Positions 14,912 through 20,501 of a stretch of 21,568 nucleotides of DNA are shown here, one piece after another. This stretch comes from Bacteroidales bacterium UBA1628. Lineage in GTDB: Bacteria; Bacteroidota; Bacteroidia; Bacteroidales; UBA932. Numbering within the stretch: the first letter of the stretch is position 1; every line of letters starts with the position of its first letter. Where the stretch lies: contig DCMG01000143.1 in NCBI GenBank assembly GCA_002321335.1, positions 351-21,918 on the forward strand, in the 5' to 3' direction. The translations under genes and the position numbers were made by a program. The notes beneath the pieces are model-generated. The model was not told where the DNA came from and did no database searches. It was given only the letters and a program-made list of their open reading frames with translations.

Positions 14912-15472
14912 TTAAGCCTCAGCCGGAGCGTCCGGAGCGGCCTCAGCAGCAGCTTCCTCGGCTGCCTTTGCGGCAGCTGCCTCTTCAGCGGCTTTGCGCT
15001 GAGCCTCAGCGAGTTCCTCGGCTTTCTTTGCGAGAGCCTCAGCCCTTTCCGCGTTAACCTTCTTCTCGGCCTCAAGAGCGACCTTTGCCTTGTCGGCGGC
15101 ATCCTTTACGAGACCTGCCTTCTTGGCGGCGATCTTCGCGTCTCTCTCAGCTTTCCAAGCGTTCCATTTAGCATCGGCCTGCTCCTGTGTGAGAGCGCCC
15201 TTTGCGATACCGCCATCAAGATGCTTCCTCAGGAGAACGCCCTCGTAAGAGAGTATCCTGCGGGCCACAAGTGTAGGCTGGGCGCCGACATTGAGCCATT
15301 TGAGAGCCTTCTCGCCATCAAGGATGATGGTGGCAGGGTTGGTGTTAGGGTTGTAAGAGCCGAGCTGCTCGATGAAACGACCGTCGCGAGGCGCGCGTGA
15401 GTCGGCCACAACAATGTGGAAGAATGCGAAATTCTTCTTACCGTGGCGCTGAAGTCTGATTTTAACAGCCAT
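14912..15472 (-). CDS. rpsP: 30S ribosomal protein S16 with long Ala/Glu/Lys tail
   Basis: S16 is a small-subunit assembly protein. The first 80 or so residues are canonical: MAVKIRLQRHGKKNFAFFHI, then VVADSRAPRDGRFIEQLGSYNP. The whole protein is 186 residues, about twice the minimal S16 of roughly 80-90. The tail after residue 110 is rich in Ala, Glu and Lys and likely helical (for example EELAEAQRKAAEEAAAAKA). Extended S16 tails of this kind are known in Bacteroidota. The gene has its own TATCTTTG promoter element and is followed by rimM after 4 bases. Confidence 0.96.
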   Translation of the reverse strand: MAVKIRLQRHGKKNFAFFHIVVADSRAPRDGRFIEQLGSYNPNTNPATIILDGEKALKWLNVGAQPTLVARRILSYEGVLLRKHLDGGIAKGALTQEQADAKWNAWKAERDAKIAAKKAGLVKDAADKAKVALEAEKKVNAERAEALAKKAEELAEAQRKAAEEAAAAKAAEEAAAEAAPDAPAEA

Positions 15473-15537
15473 TGTGAATCTGTTTTTAAATTAATGATGT
15501 TGATGTTTTACCACTGCCTTCAACTCGTGAAAGCGTG

Positions 15538-15545
15538 CAAAGATA
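15538..15545 (-). promoter_or_regulatory. -7 element of the rpsP-rimM promoter
   Basis: The minus strand reads TATCTTTG, a perfect TAnnTTTG box, 65 bases upstream of the rpsP ATG. No clear TTTG box is found 19-21 bases upstream, where the sequence is a T-run. It is back to back with the tRNA-Leu promoter. Confidence 0.6.
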
Positions 15546-15565
15546 CAAATAATTCTTCAAAAAAA

Positions 15566-15596
15566 TTTGTTATTTCAGGAATATTCTCTATCTTTG
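15566..15596 (+). promoter_or_regulatory. Promoter of tRNA-Leu
   Basis: TTTG at 15566-15569 and TATCTTTG at 15589-15596 are separated by exactly 19 bases, the same spacing as in the four-tRNA operon promoter. The string TCTATCTTTGCAATCCC (15587-15603) is identical to that promoter. The inferred start is near 15601. Confidence 0.82.
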
Positions 15597-15600
15597 CAAT

Positions 15601-15614
15601 CCCAAACGATTGGG
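15601..15614 (+). other. Hairpin at the 5' end of the tRNA-Leu transcript
   Basis: CCCAA and TTGGG pair around ACGA at the inferred transcript start, ten bases before the mature tRNA. It occupies the same position as CCCTTT-GTG-AAAGGG in the tRNA-tuf leader. Confidence 0.5.
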
Positions 15615-15624
15615 AGACATACTT

Positions 15625-15707
15625 GCGGTAGTGGTGAAATGGTATACACGCTACTTTGAGGGGGTAGTGGGCGCAAGCCCGTGTGAGTTCGACTCTCACC
15701 TACCGCA
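15625..15707 (+). tRNA. tRNA-Leu (anticodon GAG)
   Basis: This is an 83-base class II tRNA. The acceptor stem is GCGGTAG/CTACCGC with discriminator A. The anticodon arm CTACT-TTGAGGG-GGTAG gives GAG. A long variable arm GGGCGCAAGCCC and T arm GTGAG-TTCGACT-CTCAC are well paired. CCA is not encoded. It is a single-gene unit with its own promoter and a strong terminator immediately downstream. Confidence 0.95.
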
Positions 15708-15708
15708 C

Positions 15709-15750
15709 ACAAGACAGCCCGACGGATTTCCCGCCGGGCTGTCTTGTTTT
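15709..15750 (+). terminator. Intrinsic terminator of tRNA-Leu
   Basis: ACAAGACAGCCCG (15709-15721) pairs perfectly over 13 bp with CGGGCTGTCTTGT (15735-15747), and the inner CGG/CCG adds three more pairs after one mismatch. TTTT follows. The stem begins two bases after the mature tRNA 3' end. Confidence 0.88.
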
Positions 15751-15773
15751 CCGATGAGATTAATGGATGATAA

Positions 15774-15809
15774 AATGAAGCCCAACGGTACTTTCCGCCG
15801 GGCTTCATT
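15774..15809 (-). terminator. Intrinsic terminator of the OmpA-like/TPR lipoprotein gene
   Basis: AATGAAGCCC (15774-15783) and GGGCTTCATT (15800-15809) form a perfect 10-bp stem with CGG/CCG pairing again inside the loop. Read on the minus strand the stem ends in TTTTATC. It lies 20 bases after the stop codon of the lipoprotein gene. Its core closely resembles that of the tRNA-Leu terminator beside it. Confidence 0.78.
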
Positions 15810-15829
15810 ATAATTCTTTGAACGTAGGA

Positions 15830-17479
15830 TTACTTGTAGTACTCCGCGAATTCAATGTCCTTGGTCGCTTTCTCGGCGAGAGCCTTGTCCTTCTTCGCTA
15901 CAGAGTCAAGGTTGGCCTTGACCTGGTCGAAGTTGCCCTGGCGGGCGGCGATGATGGCTCTGAGGTAGTCAACCTTGGCGTCCTTGCAGTGAGCGGTCTT
16001 GGAAGCCTTGTCAAGCTGACCGGTAAGGATGTAGGCAAGAACAGTGTTGTGGCAGCAGCCCTTTACGTCCTTGAGGTCCTGAACGGCCTTGTCGTAGTCG
16101 CCTGTGAGGATGTCCACAACGCCGATATTGGCCTTGGCGGCATCGGTGCCGGCCTTCTTGAAGTTCTTGGCGGCTGTCTCGTAGTCACCCTTGCGCAGAG
16201 CCACGACACCAAGAGCGTTGGTGAGGTCGGCGTCCTTTGTCTGAACTTCGGCGAAAGCTTTCTCGGCCTTCTTCACGTCACCTGAGTTGAGGTAGGCTAC
16301 TCCGAGGTTGAACCTGGCCTTGTCGCTGTCATACTTGGTGATAGCCTTGTTGTAGAGCTTTACCTTTCCGTCAAGATCCTTGCTGAGGGCGGCTGCATGC
16401 AGGAGGGCAGGCTCATCGAGGATGTCGATGTTGCTCTCCACAAGCTCGGCGAGCTCATCGGATGTGTAGTTCTTGAACTCGACGTTGGCTATGAACCTGG
16501 CGCGGCGGAGTTCTGGGAGAATACCGCTTTTAAGCTCGGTGTAAACGGAAGACATATTCTTGATCTCGCTCTCACGTACGGCAGGGTCGCTGTACATTGA
16601 AAGGACTCGGAGAATGAGGTCTTTGTCCTCGATGTCGGAATTCTGCACAAGCTCCTGGAAGCCTTCCCAGTCCTGACCGATGCTCTTTACCTCAGGGTCA
16701 GCGACATCCTTGCCCTTCATCACCTTGTTCCATGCTTTGTCGGCAGACTTGGAACGCTTCTCGGAAAGGGTGTTGTTGAGCTTCTCGCCACCGTCCGGTG
16801 AAGCGTAGGCCACAACCTCAGTTCCTACAAGGGTCTTTCTCTCGTTGGCTTTGATCTCATCAAGAGCGCTCTGGAAATCCTTGATGGACTGGCCTTTGAG
16901 CTGCTTTGACTGAACATCGGCAGAGTTGATGTTGTAGAGGATCTGTCCCTCGGCGGTCTGCTGGAGCACAGCCTGATAGCCGTCAGCTTTGTAAGGAACC
17001 TGTCCTGCGGCCTTCACGAGCATATAGGTCGTGTTCACACCGTCGGCAACCTTCTTTACAGGAAGCTTGTAGGACTTGGCTTTGTACTTCACGATGCCGC
17101 GGAGCTCAAGGTGCGACTGCTCCATGCCCTCGACATAGTTGAAGTGAACTTTCTCTGTGACAGTGCCGCCAGCCTTGGCAACAACCTTATAGTTGTCCTT
17201 GACCTTCTCGCCCTGATACATGAATGGAGTCATCTTGGCCTCTCCTCCGTCATAGACGAGGACAGGGGTGACCTCAAGGATGGCCTTTGGATGGAAGTAC
17301 TTTTCTGGGTAGGTCACTGTGACGGTGGCGTCGATGTTGCCGGCGACACACTCCAGAACCGCAGGATCGCACTTTACGATCACATTGTCAGCAAGTTCAG
17401 CCATTTTTTCGGCTGAAGAGCAGGCAACCGCAGCCATACCGATGACGGCGGCGGCGAAAAAATTGAGTGTCTTTTTCAT
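15830..17479 (-). CDS. Outer-membrane-type lipoprotein with OmpA-like domain and TPR repeats
   Basis: This 549-residue lipoprotein starts at the ATG at 17479. An ATG eight codons earlier is rejected because MKKTLNFFAAAV is a clean signal peptide with lipobox AVAC (Cys 20). Residues about 30-160 form a beta-rich domain. Around 170-255 lies an OmpA-like peptidoglycan-binding region: EVVAYASPDGG then LNNTLSEKRSKSA, aligning with the family's D...G...N..LS..RA pattern. The stretch IKNMSSVYTELKSGILPELRRAR follows, as in Bacteroidales OmpA relatives. From about 345 to the end, TPR-like helical pairs are visible (DKARFNLGVAYLNSGDVKKA, NALGVVALRKGDYETAAKNF). It likely anchors the outer membrane to peptidoglycan and binds partners through the TPRs. 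The exact role is unknown. Strong bias to AAG, GCC and CTC codons suggests high expression. Confidence 0.83.
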   Translation of the reverse strand: MKKTLNFFAAAVIGMAAVACSSAEKMAELADNVIVKCDPAVLECVAGNIDATVTVTYPEKYFHPKAILEVTPVLVYDGGEAKMTPFMYQGEKVKDNYKVVAKAGGTVTEKVHFNYVEGMEQSHLELRGIVKYKAKSYKLPVKKVADGVNTTYMLVKAAGQVPYKADGYQAVLQQTAEGQILYNINSADVQSKQLKGQSIKDFQSALDEIKANERKTLVGTEVVAYASPDGGEKLNNTLSEKRSKSADKAWNKVMKGKDVADPEVKSIGQDWEGFQELVQNSDIEDKDLILRVLSMYSDPAVRESEIKNMSSVYTELKSGILPELRRARFIANVEFKNYTSDELAELVESNIDILDEPALLHAAALSKDLDGKVKLYNKAITKYDSDKARFNLGVAYLNSGDVKKAEKAFAEVQTKDADLTNALGVVALRKGDYETAAKNFKKAGTDAAKANIGVVDILTGDYDKAVQDLKDVKGCCHNTVLAYILTGQLDKASKTAHCKDAKVDYLRAIIAARQGNFDQVKANLDSVAKKDKALAEKATKDIEFAEYYK

Positions 17480-17525
17480 ATAACAAATGATTAAAGATTG
17501 CATTCTAATGCTTTTAACAAATATA

Positions 17526-17559
17526 CAAAGATAACTATTATTTTGTTAACTTTGCCAAA
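17526..17559 (-). promoter_or_regulatory. Promoter of the OmpA-like/TPR lipoprotein
   Basis: On the minus strand TATCTTTG is at 17533-17526 and TTTGG at 17559-17555. The spacing is about 21-22 bases, slightly long for the Bacteroidota consensus. It overlaps the plus-strand TAACTTTG element of the divergent regulator gene. Confidence 0.6.
17547..17554 (+). promoter_or_regulatory. -7 element of the sigma-54 activator operon
   Basis: TAACTTTG matches TAnnTTTG and lies 20 bases before the ATG at 17575. No TTTG box is found at the expected distance upstream. The box lies inside the spacer of the opposing promoter. Confidence 0.5.
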
Positions 17560-17574
17560 CTGTGAGCAAATACT

Positions 17575-18828
17575 ATGGATTCACAAGAACTGCAAAGACT
17601 TAAAAACAAATACGACATCATCGGGAATGATGCCGCTCTCAACAGGGCGCTGGAGACTGCTGTCGCCGTTGCCCCGACCGACCTGACTGTCCTTGTCACA
17701 GGTGAAAGCGGTGTCGGTAAAGAGAATATTCCAAAGATCATCCACCAGAACAGTCTCCGCAAGACAAGCAAATACTTTGCCGTAAACTGCGGCGCCATTC
17801 CGGAGGGTACTATCGATTCTGAACTTTTCGGTCATGAGAAGGGATCGTTCACCGGTGCGATCGAGACTCGCAAGGGCTATTTTGAGGAAGCTGACGGTGG
17901 AACTCTGTTCCTGGATGAGATCGGGGAATTGCCATTGGCCTCTCAGGCTAAATTGCTGAGGGTGCTGCAAAGCGGGGAATTCATCAAGGTCGGGTCCTCA
18001 AAGGTTCAGAAGACTGACGTGCGGGTCATCGCTGCCACAAACGTCAATCTTCTTTATGCTGTCGGAAAGGGAAAATTCCGCGAGGATCTTTACTACAGGC
18101 TGAATGCCATCCAGATCATGATGCCGTCCTTGCGGGACCGCAAAGAGGATATATACCTGCTGTTCAGAAAATTCACGTCTGATTTCTCGGAAAAATACGG
18201 TATGGGCAAGGTGACTCTGACCAATGACGCCATAGACTTGCTGATAAACTACCGGTGGCCCGGGAACATCCGTCAACTGAAGAATATAGCCGAGACGGTC
18301 ACCGCATTGGAGTCCGAAAGATTGACTCGCTCGGCGGAAAAGTGTGTTGTCGATTCGCGGACTCTGTCCCGCTATATGCCTAAGGAGGAGACAGCCCTTC
18401 TTCCGGCCACTGCCGTGTCCGAACCTTCCGGCGGCCAGATGTCGGATTCAGACAAACAAATGATAGTCAAGGCCATCTTCGACCTCAAGCAGGAGGTGGA
18501 CCGCCTGAAAGCCAGACTGGATTCGATGCCGGGCATCGTGTCGGACATTCATCCGGCGCTCAGGCCTTCTTCCGAGCCGGAGGAGGCAGAATGGCAGGGT
18601 CAGGGGACACCGGTCACAAGCGGGAAGATAGACAAGGTCGTGAACATCAGTACGGAAGATCCTAAACCTCAGGATCTTTCTCTGAAAAAATCCAATCTGG
18701 AGATAATCTCCAAGGCTCTGGAGAAACATGGTGGCAACCGTAAGCTTGCCGCTCAGGAGGTGGGAATATCCGAGCGTACCCTCTATCGTTGGATAGAAAA
18801 GTATCATCTTGACTCAAAACCAGAATGA
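17575..18828 (+). CDS. Sigma-54-dependent transcriptional activator without receiver domain
   Basis: This is a 417-residue AAA+ enhancer-binding protein that should remodel RNA polymerase bound to sigma-54. The central domain begins almost at once: Walker A GESGVGKE (43-50), loop GSFTGA (90-95, usually GAFTGA), Walker B GGTLFLDEIGE (108-118), arginine fingers in FREDLYYRL (168-176) and sensor II WPGNIRQLKN (228-237). The C-terminus carries a Fis-type helix-turn-helix, NRKLAAQEVGISERTLYRWI (388-407), joined by a variable linker (about 265-375) with a short coiled-coil-like stretch. There is no receiver, PAS or GAF domain, so activity may be controlled by abundance, a partner protein or the linker. 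It is the first gene of an operon with lptE, a TPR-like gene and secG, and overlaps lptE by 4 bases. Its targets are unknown. Confidence 0.93.
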   Translation: MDSQELQRLKNKYDIIGNDAALNRALETAVAVAPTDLTVLVTGESGVGKENIPKIIHQNSLRKTSKYFAVNCGAIPEGTIDSELFGHEKGSFTGAIETRKGYFEEADGGTLFLDEIGELPLASQAKLLRVLQSGEFIKVGSSKVQKTDVRVIAATNVNLLYAVGKGKFREDLYYRLNAIQIMMPSLRDRKEDIYLLFRKFTSDFSEKYGMGKVTLTNDAIDLLINYRWPGNIRQLKNIAETVTALESERLTRSAEKCVVDSRTLSRYMPKEETALLPATAVSEPSGGQMSDSDKQMIVKAIFDLKQEVDRLKARLDSMPGIVSDIHPALRPSSEPEEAEWQGQGTPVTSGKIDKVVNISTEDPKPQDLSLKKSNLEIISKALEKHGGNRKLAAQEVGISERTLYRWIEKYHLDSKPE

Positions 18829-19346
18829 AAATGAACTTGAAAAAATATCTCGTCGCGTTGATTTCGTTGGCGGCAGCCGTTTTTGCGGGGTGCTCCATTG
18901 TCAATTACTCGTTCTCCGGCACATCCATTCAGGCTGATGTCAAGACTGTGACGATCAATTATTTTGAATATAAAGCCCTCAAGGTCAATCCTAACCTCAG
19001 CAATGACCTTACAGAGGCCATGAGGGATAAGTTCCGCAAACTGACCAAACTGGAGCAGGTGGAGATGGACGGGGACCTGGAACTTCAGGGGGAGGTGACC
19101 GGCTATGAGGTCAGAGCCGCGGCGGTGACCGCCAACGAGGTGGCCGCACAGAACCGCCTTACGGTCACGGTGAAGTTGAAGTTCACCAACAGGAAGTACC
19201 CGGAGGACGATTTCGAGAAGAATTTCTCGGCATATTCGGACTATGATTCCACAAACTCCTTGGATGCTGTCGAATCTACCCTTTGCCAGGAGATAATCGA
19301 CAAACTGGTGGAGGATATGTTCAACGCTAGTGTGGCTCAGTGGTAG
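18825..19346 (+). CDS. lptE: LptE-like LPS-assembly lipoprotein
   Basis: LptE plugs the LptD barrel that places lipopolysaccharide in the outer leaflet of the outer membrane. The protein has 173 residues with a signal peptide and lipobox FAGC (Cys 23). Mature residues YSFSGTSIQADVKTVTINYF (28-47) and the stretch LQGEVTGYEVRAAAVTANEVAAQNRLTV match the Bacteroidota LptE family. That family is diverged from E. coli LptE but has the same layout. FSAYSDYDSTNSL and the C-terminal LVEDMFNASVAQW are also typical. The ATG at 18825 overlaps the regulator stop codon; an ATG two codons later is possible. Lying in the same transcript as secG supports an envelope-assembly role. Confidence 0.9.
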   Translation: MKMNLKKYLVALISLAAAVFAGCSIVNYSFSGTSIQADVKTVTINYFEYKALKVNPNLSNDLTEAMRDKFRKLTKLEQVEMDGDLELQGEVTGYEVRAAAVTANEVAAQNRLTVTVKLKFTNRKYPEDDFEKNFSAYSDYDSTNSLDAVESTLCQEIIDKLVEDMFNASVAQW

Positions 19347-19348
19347 GT

Positions 19349-19975
19349 ATGGAGGGAGTCAAAAAGAATCTCCGGTCTTTGACAATGGACGAATTGACAG
19401 GGGTGATCAACCTTTACCCTTGGTTTGGCGGCGCCCGTAAGGAATTGTGTGCCAGAATGGCCAAGGTCGGAGGTGAAGAGTGGGGCAAGGCGCAATATTC
19501 TGACACCGCCATGTATGTTGTTTCCAGAACATTGATCTCCGACATCATGCGTTCGGCCCGTAAAGAGGACTATTCCGACAAGGATGTGGAGCGTCTTATC
19601 AAGGAATATATAAGGCCGGAAGCGACAACTGTGGCGGTGGAGACTCCGGACTGTTCAAGACCCCAATCGGTTGATTATCACCGCACGGTACGTGTGGCCG
19701 GCGGAGACTTTTTCTCGCCTGAGCAGTATGCCGCCGTGAAAAAGGAAGATGACAATGTTTTCTCCCGCTTCAGGTCAGAACGCTGCGATGACCCGGAAGG
19801 GCGCAGTTGGGAAGATCCTGAGTTCGGGTTCTGCACCGAGACATTGGCCGCGATTTATGCCGATCAAGGCTATTTTACTGAGGCAAAGAAGATTTATTCC
19901 CGACTAATCTTGCGATATCCGGAAAAAAGTGCTTACTTTGCATCCCTTATTGAAAAATTGCAACAGGAAAATTAA
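19349..19975 (+). CDS. Small TPR-like protein of unknown function
   Basis: This 208-residue, apparently cytoplasmic protein starts at the ATG at 19349. A GTG at 19340 would add three residues and overlap lptE by 7 bases. I recognise no enzyme motif. The N-terminus, LRSLTMDELTGVINLYPWFGGARKELCARM, is helical. The C-terminus, ETLAAIYADQGYFTEAKKIYSRLILRYPEKSAYFASLIEKL (about 165-206), is one clear TPR-like helical hairpin of a type seen in Bacteroidota genes beside lptE and secG. The middle, about 95-150, is acidic and probably disordered. Conserved position between lptE and secG suggests an accessory role in envelope biogenesis, which is inference. Confidence 0.75.
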   Translation: MEGVKKNLRSLTMDELTGVINLYPWFGGARKELCARMAKVGGEEWGKAQYSDTAMYVVSRTLISDIMRSARKEDYSDKDVERLIKEYIRPEATTVAVETPDCSRPQSVDYHRTVRVAGGDFFSPEQYAAVKKEDDNVFSRFRSERCDDPEGRSWEDPEFGFCTETLAAIYADQGYFTEAKKIYSRLILRYPEKSAYFASLIEKLQQEN

Positions 19976-19986
19976 AATTAAAAAAT

Positions 19987-20352
19987 ATGTTTACATTCCT
20001 CACAGTTTTTATTGTCATCGCGGCGATACTTCTGACCATCGTCGTGCTGCTTCAGAACGGCAAGGGACAGGGAATGGCCAGTAACTTTACTTCAGCCAAC
20101 CAGACTCTTGGCGTAAGACAGACCGCTGACATCCTCGAAAAGGTCTCTTGGGGTCTTGTCACTTTCATCCTCGTTGTGTCCATCATAACTTCCTTCACGA
20201 CAAGGACCACTGTTTCAGGTGTCGATTTGACCGATAAGATCGAGAACACAGCCGCGCAGCCGGAATTCCCTTCCGCTCCTGTACAGCAGGCCAATCCGGC
20301 TCAGGAGGCTCCTGCGACCGAAGCGCCTGCGGCCGAGACTCCTGCCGAGTAA
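19987..20352 (+). CDS. secG: Preprotein translocase subunit SecG
   Basis: SecG is the small SecYEG subunit that improves the efficiency of protein export across the inner membrane. The protein has 121 residues. TM1 is about 3-22 and TM2 about 53-71. Between them lies the family loop LLQNGKGQGMASNF followed by NQTLGVRQTADILEK. The tail after residue 80 is Ala/Pro/Glu-rich (APATEAPAAETPAE) and is longer than in minimal SecG. It starts 11 bases after the TPR-like gene with an AT-rich leader and no Shine-Dalgarno site. It ends the operon; hairpins and a terminator follow. Confidence 0.94.
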   Translation: MFTFLTVFIVIAAILLTIVVLLQNGKGQGMASNFTSANQTLGVRQTADILEKVSWGLVTFILVVSIITSFTTRTTVSGVDLTDKIENTAAQPEFPSAPVQQANPAQEAPATEAPAAETPAE

Positions 20353-20378
20353 CTGACATTTTGTCAGCCTTCGGGCTG
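20353..20378 (+). other. Two mutually exclusive hairpins after secG
   Basis: CTGACA-TTT-TGTCAG (20353-20367) begins right after the secG stop codon. CAGCC-TTCG-GGCTG (20365-20378) has a stable TTCG tetraloop. They share the three bases CAG at 20365-20367, so they cannot both form fully. They may be 3'-end stabilisers; a switch role is speculative. Confidence 0.45.
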
Positions 20379-20397
20379 TGGAACATAATTTGACTTT

Positions 20398-20430
20398 AAG
20401 CCGTTTGATCTCTGGACCGGACGGCTTTTT
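20398..20430 (+). terminator. Intrinsic terminator between secG and clpB
   Basis: AAGCCGT (20398-20404) pairs with ACGGCTT (20421-20427) across 16 bases, followed by TTT. It separates the secG operon from the disaggregase gene, which then has about 70 bases of its own upstream sequence. I see no TAnnTTTG box there. Confidence 0.65.
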
Positions 20431-20486
20431 GAATGCTGTCACGTGAACCGGCGCGGGCCGCGAGCGGAAGTGTCCTGAGACTGAAA

Positions 20487-20492
20487 AAGGAG
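20487..20492 (+). promoter_or_regulatory. Shine-Dalgarno site supporting the clpB start
   Basis: AAGGAG lies 9 bases before the ATG at 20502. It supports this ATG as the true start of a ClpB that begins without the N-terminal domain. Confidence 0.6.
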
Positions 20493-20501
20493 TGATAAAT
20501 T

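Noticed and set aside
14908..15102. N-terminal extension of rimM by 65 residues
   Set aside because: The extension is Arg/Leu/Pro-rich, overlaps the end of rpsP in another frame, and has no counterpart in RimM.
15818..16285. 155-codon plus-strand frame at the end of the TPR lipoprotein
   Set aside because: Val/Leu/Gly-rich shadow of the antisense strand of a Lys/Asp/Ala-rich coding region.
17480..17503. Eight-codon upstream start of the OmpA-like/TPR lipoprotein
   Set aside because: MQSLIICY would precede an already complete signal peptide beginning MKKTL.
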